Part shown: positions 1 to 9,500 of the stretch, piece by piece
Layout of the letters: every line of letters begins with the position of its first letter
Numbering within the stretch: position 1 is the first letter of the stretch
NCBI GenBank assembly: GCA_021156105.1
Contig: JAJNBD010000008.1
Location: 1 to 64,000, forward strand
Source: Gammaproteobacteria bacterium
Lineage (GTDB): Bacteria; Pseudomonadota; Gammaproteobacteria; CAISUE01
Length of the DNA stretch: 64,000 nucleotides
Direction: 5' to 3'
Notes under the pieces: model-generated
Told to the model about the DNA's origin: nothing
What the model saw: the letters and a program-made list of their open reading frames with translations, nothing else
Databases searched by the model: none
Made by a program: the position numbers and the translations under genes

Positions 1-107
1 AAAATGGTGGGCACGCGCTGTAGGGTGGGCAAAGGAGCGCTAGCGACGTGCCCACCAAAGCGGTAAAAAAAGCCCCTTGCATAGCGCTTTGCCCACCCTG
101 CAATAAA
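1..107 (+). repeat. MITE-like interspersed repeat, copy A
   Basis: The left end AAAATGGTGGGCACGCGCTG is followed by TAGGGTGGGCAAAGGAGCG, an inner part, and a right side containing GCGCTTTGCCCACCCTGC, which is the inverted complement of the left side. Related copies lie near 32.48, 33.28, 33.94, 39.80 and 53.20 kb. Comparing them gives an element of roughly 100-120 bp with terminal inverted repeats of about 34 bp. It has no coding capacity. This copy sits directly against the promoter block of the large gene starting at 272. Confidence 0.75.
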
Positions 108-170
108 TTTCATACCCCATAGAAAAGTCTATTATAAATTTTAAAAAAATTAAGCTAATCTTAAGGTAGG
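108..170 (+). promoter_or_regulatory. Shared effector-gene upstream block with PmrA-like box
   Basis: TTTCATACCCCAT (108-120) matches blocks at 34115, 39896 and 53301. It is followed by TTAA (150-153) and TTAA (161-164), spaced 11 bp start to start. The second half-site reads CTTAAGG. In Legionella and Coxiella the PmrA response regulator binds tandem cTTAA half-sites with this spacing, so a PmrA-like site is inferred. The box ends about 108 bp before the ATG at 272. Confidence 0.5.
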
Positions 171-271
171 CAACGTAGACTGAGAGCAAAGACCATGTTA
201 TCGAGAGATGACAGCTCGCGATAACTGTTCTATTCAATTCAATGCAATTCAATGAGAAAGGAGTCGTTACT

Positions 272-3200
272 ATGCCAAATGATGCCATAAACTTGCTTAC
301 CTTACCTGACGATGCTTTAGCCTTAATTGCTCGCTCCTTGGTTGCTGACAAGAAGTTAAGAAGCCTCGCTAACTTATCCCAAGCAAATAAACAAATGAAT
401 GCTTTAATGCCTGCGGCTTTAACGAATGGCACGTTAGAAGTTTATCAACATCTTGCGGAGCATTTTCCTAAGCTGCCTTTGCCTCAAAATGAGGATGAGT
501 TGAAAAAAGCTCTCATGATGATCTTATGTCAAATGGATCCTTTCATTGAGATAAATAACCCCGATGATCTACAGGCTTTGTGTGATCAATTTAGCTATGA
601 GCGGAAATGGCAAGCCGTGCCAGATCTTCGGTTTAGTGAAATAGCTATTGAAAATGAAAAGCAATGGAGGGAGGGGCTTCAATGTTGGCAAGACGTGCCT
701 GTTATCCCATTTAAGGAAACACTTATTGCTTTGCGTAATAAGAGCTCGTGGGAGCAATTAAAAAAAACTCTTACACAAGTTCGAGGTATCATTACAGCCC
801 TAAGGCTATTGGTTAGTGGCCATTACGGAGCCGATTTATTAAATTGTTATTCTGAAGCTGAGCGCGAAAACTTGTATTGGGGAGTGCTTAAGGAAATCGG
901 CTATTGGAGTGAATTTGATAAGCTTCGTTTGGCAGTGTTGTTTAAGCAGCCACTTAAGCTACATAAGCTGCATAGAGCATGGGAGGAGGCACTTAAATCA
1001 AAAAGTGGCCCATTATTAAAAGACATTGTGTGTGCAGATAATCGCGCTGCTTTCGAAAAATATTTTACTGAAAAAACCTTGCCAGAAATTAAAGGAAAAA
1101 GCGCGGATCAACAAGAAGAAATTTTATGGAAGCACATAAACTACTTAATACGCAATGGTGCAGGACAGTGTTTAAATTATTTAAGGGACTATACTGAGAA
1201 AAACCATAGCGGCCTTGATACGAGATGCAAAGACATGTTTAGTAATATTAATTATTTCTTTGAGCTGATAAAGGAAGGCTACATTAGGGCAATCAAGTTT
1301 TTTTTTAGTCATATTCAGAACATGGATTTAAACCATAGAGAGTTATTGCTGTGCGTTGCTGTAAAGCAAAAGGATATAAATATTTGCAAGATATTATTAA
1401 ATGGACTAAGTAGCGGCGATAAGCTTACGCAATTAACTTCAGAAAAAGGCCTCTATATTTTTTCTTTTGCATTACTAACAGATGATATACCCACCCGAAT
1501 AGAAATGATTCAACTTCTGCTGAAAGGGCTAGACTCAAGCCAACAGTCTAATTTGTTATGCCGAGTAGATTTAGATTTATTACTGGTGCCGGAATATCAA
1601 GGGAGAGAAGAAACCATTAAATTCTTATTAAGCGGACTAAGTAGCGAGGATAAATTTACGCTATCAAAGTATATTTTTTCTCATGCATTAAGAATCGATA
1701 ATGTACCCACCCGAATAGAGGCGATTCAATTTCTGCTGAAAGGGCTAGACTCAAGCCAACAGTCTAATTTGTTATGCCAAGTAGATTTAAGTTTATCACT
1801 GGGTTCGGCATGTTATCAAGGGAAAGAAGAAACACTTAAAGTATTATTAGGTGGACTAAGTAGCGACGATAAGCTTACGCTATTAACTTCAGAAAAGGGC
1901 CGGGATATTTTTTACGGTGTACTAATAATCGATAATATATCCAGCCGAATAGAGATGATTCAACTTCTGCTGAATGGCCTAAGCTCAAGCCAACAGTCTA
2001 ATTTGTTATGCCGAGTAGATTTAAGTTTATTATTGAATTCGAAATATTATCAAGGGAGAGAAGAAACAGCCAAGGCAATTTTTTTTAGTGGATTAATTCC
2101 AGTGCATCAAATCCCTGTGCTCCAAAGTTTCATTCCTATATATTATTTAGATCTACAAAAAGCGATGGAACCTCTCAAGCCTATATTGGCAAGAATGGAC
2201 TCGAAGGAAAAATTTGATTTATGGTCGACTTGGATAGATAAGTTCAATCACCGCCCATTGCACTATGCTGTTAGTTTTAGAAAGGTTGAAGTAGTAAAAG
2301 CTATCCTAGAAGGATTAACGCTAGAGCATAGATATGAGCTATTAATGCAACGAGATGGTGAAGGAAAAGGATTGACGCCTCTCAGCTGGGCGCTATTGCT
2401 AAAAGAGAAAAACATTGTTGAAATCATGGTATGTGACGAATTAACTTCGGAACAACAACAATATGGTCTATTATTACGTCTACTAGAGGATATTAATTAT
2501 AGTGAGCCTCTGAGCACTAATAAGCGTATGAGACAAATTATCAGTAAGCTATGGAGAGGTTTAAACCCAGAACAACAACGTCAGCTTTTAACGCCATCAT
2601 ACAGCGGTTTTCCCATGCTTTTATATTTTGTTGCATGCAAAGAGATAAAAGCTGTTGACACTTCCGACAATATATTTAGTTTAGAGGAAATAAAAGCAAT
2701 ACGGTCTAAGCCGGATTGCAAAAAGAGAAGGCTATTCATCGAGCTACTGCATTATAGTGCAGAAAATGATGGTTATGATGATGTAAAAGAATTTCTATTA
2801 AATGAACTGCCATTAATTATTGCTCAAGAAGAAAGCTTCCCTTTTCCTGGAGAAAAGAAACAATTAAGGAAAATAATACCTGTTTTACTTGGCCAATCTG
2901 ATGAACGTTATTCCGTGCTTGCATGTAAGCTAATGATTGGACATGCACAGCGAGCTTATTTTATGTGGTATGAGGAGGAGCAGCATAAGTCTGGTGCCTT
3001 GGCTCAATACAGACCCCAGGGGTATACAGCAAGAGCACTGCTAGAAAATCTTATCCAGGCAACGGCTTGTGATAGATATCGTCTCTTCAAAACGCATGCA
3101 GTCGACGGCCAAAAACGTGCAGTGACTTTTCTCGAGGAGATATTATCAGTTTCCTCGTTAAGCGAGATTCAACTTGTTTCTAAGAAATTAATGCAAGGTA

Positions 3201-3394
3201 AATTAACCTACAATGAACAAGCTATCTCGGGTAGTATTTGTCAGCATAAATACTCTTTTTTAACTTTTTTAAAAGAGACAGTTGCCGCCTATGTGCCTGA
3301 AGCATCCCGAAATAAAATTCTTGCGTGTTTTAAACTAGCTGACGAAGCTAATGAGGTAATGGCGCCAAGGCCTGCATCCTATAGTTGTCATTAG
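272..3394 (+). CDS. F-box-like, repeat-rich candidate effector (1040 aa)
   Basis: No named family was recognised with certainty. The ATG at 272 is chosen because AAAGGAG lies at 257-263; the frame is open upstream but has no comparable ribosome binding site. Residues about 10-48 (LPDDALALIARSL, then an LxxLSQANKQMNAL segment) look like an F-box, the eukaryotic adaptor that recruits SCF ubiquitin ligases. Residues about 360-620 hold at least three near-identical solenoid units containing motifs such as IQLLLKGLDSSQQSNLL and GREET, ankyrin-like in rhythm. The 70-330 region and the C-terminal about 150 residues align with the protein at 40055-41308, so the two are paralogues. There is no signal peptide. 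It is inferred to be a Dot/Icm-type effector; the function inside a host is unknown. Confidence 0.7.
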   Translation: MPNDAINLLTLPDDALALIARSLVADKKLRSLANLSQANKQMNALMPAALTNGTLEVYQHLAEHFPKLPLPQNEDELKKALMMILCQMDPFIEINNPDDLQALCDQFSYERKWQAVPDLRFSEIAIENEKQWREGLQCWQDVPVIPFKETLIALRNKSSWEQLKKTLTQVRGIITALRLLVSGHYGADLLNCYSEAERENLYWGVLKEIGYWSEFDKLRLAVLFKQPLKLHKLHRAWEEALKSKSGPLLKDIVCADNRAAFEKYFTEKTLPEIKGKSADQQEEILWKHINYLIRNGAGQCLNYLRDYTEKNHSGLDTRCKDMFSNINYFFELIKEGYIRAIKFFFSHIQNMDLNHRELLLCVAVKQKDINICKILLNGLSSGDKLTQLTSEKGLYIFSFALLTDDIPTRIEMIQLLLKGLDSSQQSNLLCRVDLDLLLVPEYQGREETIKFLLSGLSSEDKFTLSKYIFSHALRIDNVPTRIEAIQFLLKGLDSSQQSNLLCQVDLSLSLGSACYQGKEETLKVLLGGLSSDDKLTLLTSEKGRDIFYGVLIIDNISSRIEMIQLLLNGLSSSQQSNLLCRVDLSLLLNSKYYQGREETAKAIFFSGLIPVHQIPVLQSFIPIYYLDLQKAMEPLKPILARMDSKEKFDLWSTWIDKFNHRPLHYAVSFRKVEVVKAILEGLTLEHRYELLMQRDGEGKGLTPLSWALLLKEKNIVEIMVCDELTSEQQQYGLLLRLLEDINYSEPLSTNKRMRQIISKLWRGLNPEQQRQLLTPSYSGFPMLLYFVACKEIKAVDTSDNIFSLEEIKAIRSKPDCKKRRLFIELLHYSAENDGYDDVKEFLLNELPLIIAQEESFPFPGEKKQLRKIIPVLLGQSDERYSVLACKLMIGHAQRAYFMWYEEEQHKSGALAQYRPQGYTARALLENLIQATACDRYRLFKTHAVDGQKRAVTFLEEILSVSSLSEIQLVSKKLMQGKLTYNEQAISGSICQHKYSFLTFLKETVAAYVPEASRNKILACFKLADEANEVMAPRPASYSCH
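1400..2075 (+). repeat. Intragenic tandem DNA repeat in the large F-box gene
   Basis: The segment CCACCCGAAT (CCAGCCGAAT in the third unit) recurs at 1491, 1707 and 1941, so units are 216 and 234 bp, i.e. 72 and 78 codons. Long stretches such as CAAGCCAACAGTCTAATTTG are identical between units. The DNA-level identity points to recent in-frame duplication rather than old protein repeats. Confidence 0.8.
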
Positions 3395-3422
3395 TTTACT
3401 AAACTTGCTTCTATACAAGACT

Positions 3423-3476
3423 GGGTAGGGTCTACATAGGGGGTTCCTATGTTCATTCTACCCATGTATGATTTTT
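3423..3476 (+). terminator. Terminator-like nested hairpin
   Basis: GGGTAG (3423-3428) pairs with CTACCC (3458-3463). Inside it, ACATAGG (3434-3440) pairs with CCTATGT (3446-3452). A short T run (ATTTTT) follows about 10 bases later. It lies 29 bp after the stop of the large gene. The delayed T run makes it an imperfect intrinsic terminator. The rest of 3395-3641 shows no convincing gene. Confidence 0.45.
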
Positions 3477-3641
3477 AAAGAGCTGCAAGGAGCAATTTTT
3501 TGTAGGTAATAAAAAAACCTGCTGAAGTTCAAAACCAGTATGGCGTTTTTAGATGCCAATGGCTTCCTTGAAAGCGCTAAAAAAGAGAGTCCATTTCACT
3601 ACAGAAAGAATGATCTTGTCTCTAAGTAAATAAAGGCCTAT

Positions 3642-4529
3642 TTAAAGTTTCCTATCCATCAAATTAGCAGCAAATGCTGGGCTCACATCAATCGTGTTAG
3701 ATATATGCGGAACCGTATTACAAGTGATAATTCTTGCGGCACCGGATTGTTGCAATTCTTGATAAGCATTGTCGGTAAAAATGGCGTGAACACCGATGCA
3801 GGTAATTGGCTGCGTCGTTAATATTTTGAGCTGTTTTACTGCGGCAGCCATGGTTTTTGCAGTTGATATAATGTCATCAACGAGCACGGGATTATGCGCT
3901 TGATATTTAGAAATTTCGGGAAGCGAGACTTCTACCTCGCGATCACTATGACGAATTTTTTTTAACACCACATAAGGGGCATCTGCTGCTTTAGCAACTT
4001 GTGAAACCCACTGCTCACTTTCTTCGTCAGGGCCAATAATCAGTGGCTTGGTAACATTTTGTTTTACCCATTGTGAAATAAAAGGATCGGCATGCAAAAC
4101 TTGGCTTGGAATGGAATAAATTTCACTCATGTCGTGATGGCGGTGTAAATGGGGATCCATGGTGGAAAGCCAATCAAAATGTTGAGAGATAATGCCAGCA
4201 AAATATTCCGAGGTAATGCCTTCACCGGCCTGGAAACGTTTATCTTGTCGCATATAGGCAAGATACGGGGCAATTAAGCCTACGCTTGAAGCACCTAGTT
4301 GCCGTGCAGTATTAGCTGCAAACAAAAGTGGTAATAGTTTTTCATTAGGTTGATTCAAGCTTGCAACAAAAATAACTTCACGCTGATTAACATTTGAATC
4401 AAGACGGATATAAGTTTCTTGATCAGGAAATTGGCGAATTAAAATTTTCCCCCATTCTGCATCAAAATGTGTTTGAAAATTCGTTGCGAAAGATTCTGCT
4501 GTATATAAAGAGAAAACTAGCGGTGTCAT
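3642..4529 (-). CDS. Ribose-phosphate pyrophosphokinase-family protein
   Basis: 295 residues, close to the family length. The family makes 5-phosphoribosyl diphosphate from ribose 5-phosphate and ATP, or acts as a related phosphoribosyl enzyme. Visible features are the N-terminal segment with FPDQETYIRL (FPDGE in classical Prs), APYLAYMRQDKRF, which matches the APYFGYARQDR region of Prs, a metal-site-like DPHLHRH, and VLVDDIISTAKTM in place of the PRPP-binding loop VDDMIDTGGT. The altered loop places it in the divergent group found beside type-2 thymidine phosphorylases rather than with housekeeping Prs. Its start codon overlaps the stop of the upstream gene (ATGA-type), so the two form an operon. 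It probably supplies or salvages phosphoribosyl groups together with its partner. Confidence 0.85.
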   Translation of the reverse strand: MTPLVFSLYTAESFATNFQTHFDAEWGKILIRQFPDQETYIRLDSNVNQREVIFVASLNQPNEKLLPLLFAANTARQLGASSVGLIAPYLAYMRQDKRFQAGEGITSEYFAGIISQHFDWLSTMDPHLHRHHDMSEIYSIPSQVLHADPFISQWVKQNVTKPLIIGPDEESEQWVSQVAKAADAPYVVLKKIRHSDREVEVSLPEISKYQAHNPVLVDDIISTAKTMAAAVKQLKILTTQPITCIGVHAIFTDNAYQELQQSGAARIITCNTVPHISNTIDVSPAFAANLMDRKL

Positions 4530-6037
4530 CTTTCTTCCTTTTTAATCGAGATAATGGGCTGCTCTTGGGCTACATAGTTTGCTGCATATTCTAGTTCGCC
4601 ACGGGATTCTGCGTGAATAATAAATAATGGCTCACCGGCATTCACATGCGTGCCAAGATGCACGAGCAATTCTACGCCAGCTGCTTTTGCTGTAGGCGCG
4701 CCAGCAAGTTTCGCGACGCGAGCTAAATGATGATTGTGGATATCTGTGACGATACCTGAATATTTTGCCTCAATGCTCTGGGTGTAAGCGGCAGTTGGAG
4801 GTTCAAACATGCCACCCTGTGCTTGGCAAATGGCTTGAAATTTTTTCCAAGCATTGCCGCTCTCAAGGATGGAGGTGGCAAGTGATTTTCCGGCGCCAGC
4901 CTCTACATGCGGGGAAAATTCTAAAATCATCCCTGCTAAAATTAAAGCGCGCTCACGCAAATCTCGCGGCGCATTTTTATCATTCGATAAAACAGCAAGG
5001 ACATCTTTAGCTTCTAAAGCAGGGCCGATGCCGCGGCCAACCGGTTGGGATCCGTCGGTGATAATGACGTTTATATTAACGTTTAAGGCTTTGCCAATGT
5101 TTATAAGCAACTGCTTTAAGACATTAGCAATTCGTATAGAGCGAATTTTTGCGGTAGGTCCCACAGGAATATCAATGACAATATTAGAAGAACCAGCGGA
5201 AATTTTTTTCGATAAAATTGATGCAACTAATTGACCTTCGCTATCTAAACCTAAGCCGCGCTCAATACGAATAAACATATCATCCGCTGGGCTCAAATTG
5301 ACAGACCCTCCCCAAGCAATACAGCCATTTTCTTGTTCAACCACGCGTCGCATATGCGCTAGACTAAGGTCAACGGGCGCTAATACTTCCATGGTGTCTG
5401 CTGTTCCTGCGGGTGAAGTAATTGCACGCGATGAGGTTTTTGGCATGGTTAAACCAAATGACGCAACGATGGGAACAAGGATGATGCTGGTGCGATTGCC
5501 AGGCAAACCACCGACGCAGTGTTTATCAACAACAGTTTTATTTGGCCAGCTAAGGCACGTTCCAACGTCAATCATAGCTTGAGTTAAACTCATAATTTCC
5601 TGATAGCTTAAGCGGCCTTTGCCACTGCTTGCTAAAAAAGCAGAAATTTGAATATCAGATAAAGAGCCAGCAACAACGTCAGCAATAATTTGTGAAAGTT
5701 GAGGTTTCGTTAATTCTTCGCCATTGATCTTATCGCGGATATAGCTTAATGATTCGACCGGTCTGGGGTGAGAAAGGTGAAGGATATCACCTGCTTGGGC
5801 TTGTAAAACTTCAATGGCATAAGTAGATAAACTTGCTTCCTCCATAGAAAGCAGGGGAGAGTCAATTGTATTTAATGTGGCAATGACCGTATTGCCGTTT
5901 AAACGTACTTGGATCCGCGCTGGCGCTTCAAAGCCTTCAGAGCGGCATACAGGGCAGTCCGATCGCATATAAATAACAGCTTCTTTATGCGTATTAATGC
6001 CAAGATTTTTAAAGCGTAATTGTGGCAAGTTAGTCAA
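4526..6037 (-). CDS. Thymidine phosphorylase, type 2 / AMP-phosphorylase-like
   Basis: 503 residues, which is longer than classical DeoA (about 440) and matches the archaeal-type AMP/thymidine phosphorylase group with its extra N-terminal domain (about 1-85). The conserved phosphate-binding motif is visible as KHCVGGLPGNRTS, followed by PKTSSRAITSPAGTADTME, the nucleoside phosphorylase signature. The C-terminal domain (about 420-503) carries the usual HNHHLARVAKLAGAP and GVELLVHLGTHV motifs. The expected reaction is phosphorolysis of a nucleoside or nucleotide to free base and (deoxy)ribose 1-phosphate or ribose 1,5-bisphosphate. It is followed, with a 4-bp overlap, by the PRPP-synthetase-like gene. 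Whether the substrate is thymidine or AMP cannot be decided from the sequence alone. Confidence 0.88.
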   Translation of the reverse strand: MTNLPQLRFKNLGINTHKEAVIYMRSDCPVCRSEGFEAPARIQVRLNGNTVIATLNTIDSPLLSMEEASLSTYAIEVLQAQAGDILHLSHPRPVESLSYIRDKINGEELTKPQLSQIIADVVAGSLSDIQISAFLASSGKGRLSYQEIMSLTQAMIDVGTCLSWPNKTVVDKHCVGGLPGNRTSIILVPIVASFGLTMPKTSSRAITSPAGTADTMEVLAPVDLSLAHMRRVVEQENGCIAWGGSVNLSPADDMFIRIERGLGLDSEGQLVASILSKKISAGSSNIVIDIPVGPTAKIRSIRIANVLKQLLINIGKALNVNINVIITDGSQPVGRGIGPALEAKDVLAVLSNDKNAPRDLRERALILAGMILEFSPHVEAGAGKSLATSILESGNAWKKFQAICQAQGGMFEPPTAAYTQSIEAKYSGIVTDIHNHHLARVAKLAGAPTAKAAGVELLVHLGTHVNAGEPLFIIHAESRGELEYAANYVAQEQPIISIKKEER

Positions 6038-6085
6038 GGTTTGCTGTCCTGTTTAAAACACTGCACCTAGTATAATTGCACTTTC

Positions 6086-6113
6086 TTGCGCATAGCAATA
6101 GAGTTGCTATAAT
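6086..6113 (+). promoter_or_regulatory. Promoter of tRNA-Ser
   Basis: TTGCGC (6086-6091), a 16-bp spacer and a perfect TATAAT (6108-6113), 28 bp before the tRNA. On the other strand, TATACT near 6075-6070 with TTGCTA 18 bp upstream could drive the thymidine phosphorylase operon, giving overlapping divergent promoters. Confidence 0.6.
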
Positions 6114-6141
6114 ATGTAGGGTAGTTATTCGAAGCAATTTA

Positions 6142-6530
<389 letters not shown>

Positions 6531-6555
6531 CTAGATAGAGAGAAAAACAGCTGGC

Positions 6556-9500
6556 TTATAGTCTAATCATCCTGGCGCAACTTCTTTTATCTCGATGAGT
6601 TGTAAGCTCAGTAGAAAGGGAGTCAATCTCTGACGGCGAAAGCTGGAGGTTGGGCGTAATATTATCTTTCTGTACAATGTCAGAGATATTGGTTAATAGA
6701 TAATGCCCGCAGGAATAGTCATCTTGTTGGTCTTGATGATGAAATTGAACTGTAACATTTTCGTTTAATTTTCTTAATTCATTTAAAAAGCCTGTCCATC
6801 TTTCTTCGCTATCAGCTCTGCTTAAAGATTCAATGCATTCAACATGGGTTAATTTATTAAATGCATCAAATTTAAACCAGGCAAGTCCATAGTGTGCATT
6901 GCTAAAATTAATTGGCATCAGTATCTGTGAGCAGGTATGTTCTAAAGTATAAGGAATAATGCCTTCGCCAGAAAGCGATTCAATATCTATTTTTCCTTCC
7001 TGCATTATGGCGGTAAAAATATTTCCTAAATCATTAGGGCCAGGGAAACGGAACACCGGTGTTAAAGCAATGCCTTTCTCAGCTAAAGGGTCACGATAAA
7101 TCTGCGTCAGTCGTTGATCAATAATTTCGTTTCCAAGCTGTTCTCCAGATTCATCCACGGTAATTTTTCTGTCTAAATCTTTATCGAGGTCTTCCCGGCT
7201 TTCTTCTTCATGACCCCTTTTTATCGCTGGTGTGAAAAAGCCATTTCGGTTAGCGATAGAGGCTGCGCCAAGCATACGTAGTTTTCGCTTGGCATGATCA
7301 TCGCCATTAGGATGGGCGGCAACGTTCTCTGGTGGCTGTAAAGAAAAATTTCCATAAATGTCACGGTAGATTAAGATTTTTTTCTTTTCAATAGCTGTTT
7401 CTTCTGCTTCGCGAATTAAACATAAGTTTTGATAGCAGCATAGAAATTCTCCTAGTAGTAATTCTGCTAAGCGCCTTTTGGCGGTATGTGGCGCTGAGTT
7501 TTTAAATAAGGTTTGAAATTTTTTATATAAAGTCTCGTTTAGTCCATATATGTGAAGAAATGTTTCGCTGTAAGGTTTATCGAAAGATGGATACTTGGCT
7601 AAATGAGGTTCTGTCGCAATTCTTTCTCCAGGCAAATAGCCTAGAAATGATGTTTCTCTTTCGTGAATAATCATTTCTTCAATGTTTATTTTCCCTGAGG
7701 TATTCATTGAAACAACATGGTTAACGGGCAAATTAAGATAGTCTTCTAAAGGGTGTAGTGTTAAATAGACAACACCTGCATAAGGTCGGTGAGCAATGCC
7801 GTTTTTATCCCAAAGCTGAAACAGCCTTTCATCTTTGTGCCCTGCATAAGGTTTGATGCCATAAGCATATTTTAGGCTGTGTAGCGGAAGATCTCCTGTT
7901 GATACAAAGTGGTTGTAAGAATTAATAAAGATGGAATTTTCTTGCTTGGTTTCCCAAGCAAGGTAACGGTGGAATAAGTCAAGATTATTGGTATAAAGTT
8001 GCTGTAGCTGTTCATTCCGATTATTAAATTTATAAGATTTTGCAAAATAATTTACCAATAACTTATCATCTGTTTCCTGAAAATCATTAGCAGTATGTGG
8101 AGGGAGTTCTTGCAACTTGGTTAAACGCTGTTGAATAAGCTTTGCAGAGAATTCTAAGGCAAGTAAATCTTCTTGGTCGCGAGAGGTGAAGTCAGTTACG
8201 TTGGCATCATGATAAACGGCGTGGCTAAATACCGGGTGTTGGTTAATGGTCCCATCCAGCTTGTCTTGATGCAGCTGTCTTCTAAATTTTCGCCGAGCCT
8301 CCATTGACCATGCTGTGGGTTTAAAATGAAGTCCACGCGCTTGCATCACAACAAAATCGGTTGTAATAAGCCCTAGCGCCTTATCTAACGGCAAAGCATT
8401 TAACTTTGCCAAATCTGAAATTATTCTGCTGTCGTGGCTTGAAGAGGCTTTTGGTTTGTAAGTACAAAAAATTCTTTTTATGGCATCTGTTTCAGTAGTT
8501 TCTTCTATGGCATCTTCAGATTTTGTATAAGTTTCTAGTCTTTTTTCAATTTCTTTTATGGAAATTTGCTTTAATAATTCTTCTGGTCTGCCTCTATGCG
8601 CCTTGCTTTGGGGAGCTAATTTTCTAAAATTTAACGCTTGTTCGTCATCGGAGGCATCAGAAGCGCAAGGATCGTAGTAGGTGTTATCGACCCTTTCAAT
8701 TTGAATTAATTTTTTACGTAGTGCATCCATTGAATGCTCTCGATAGTTTGGCTCAAGCTCAAGTAATAGTTTTTTGAGTAAAACAACTTGGAGATTTTTT
8801 TCATTTTTATTTGCCCGTAAATACTCATAACACAACATGCTTAAAACAATTTTGATGCCATCTTTTGCTTGCTGATAATGTTTTTTTAGCTCTAAAAATG
8901 CTTCCGCTGCATGTAAATCTTGTGAGGTTGTGGCCGCTTTTATTAGCAGTCTTGGATCTGATTGTTTGGTTAATAGTTTTAAGCCTAGTGCTAGTATATC
9001 AGGGGTTGTTTCAACTAAATTTAAGTCAAGGATAATTTTTTTACTTTGTTCAATTTCTTGGTCAATTTCTGCTCGGCGCTTACCTAATATATTTTTTTCT
9101 TTTGCTTGTTTTTCTTGCAGTGATTGTTGAAGAATTTGTGTTTCTTCGCTGGTAAGTTCTAAAATGTTATCAACCTTTTTTTCAAGTAAAAATTTTTGTA
9201 AATGTAGGTGAATTTGCTCTGAGGGGAAAGGATAGTGGCTAAAAGTCATTTCTTTTAATATAGATTGATCTAAAGCCATTTCCCGTTTAAAGAGTTTAAA
9301 AAGCGCAATAGTAGCAGGAACATTGTTTTTTAATATATGCAAAAGATATAGTTTATAGATTGCTCTTTTATAATTTTCTTCAGCGGCTTTAATATAGTAG
9401 CCTAGTGCGAGGTTAAAATCTTCTGTTTCATAGATTTGTCCTAAAATGAAGTTTGCTTCCGCGACAAATTCTTCTTGACATTCTGTTATGGTGCTTAAGC

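Noticed and set aside
40..432. Minus-strand open frame of 130 codons at the left edge
   Set aside because: It runs through repeat copy A and antisense to the start of the large effector-like gene; no ribosome binding site.
3540..3629. 29-codon frame (MAFLDANGFLES...) after the first gene
   Set aside because: No ribosome binding site, no similarity recognised, too short to support.
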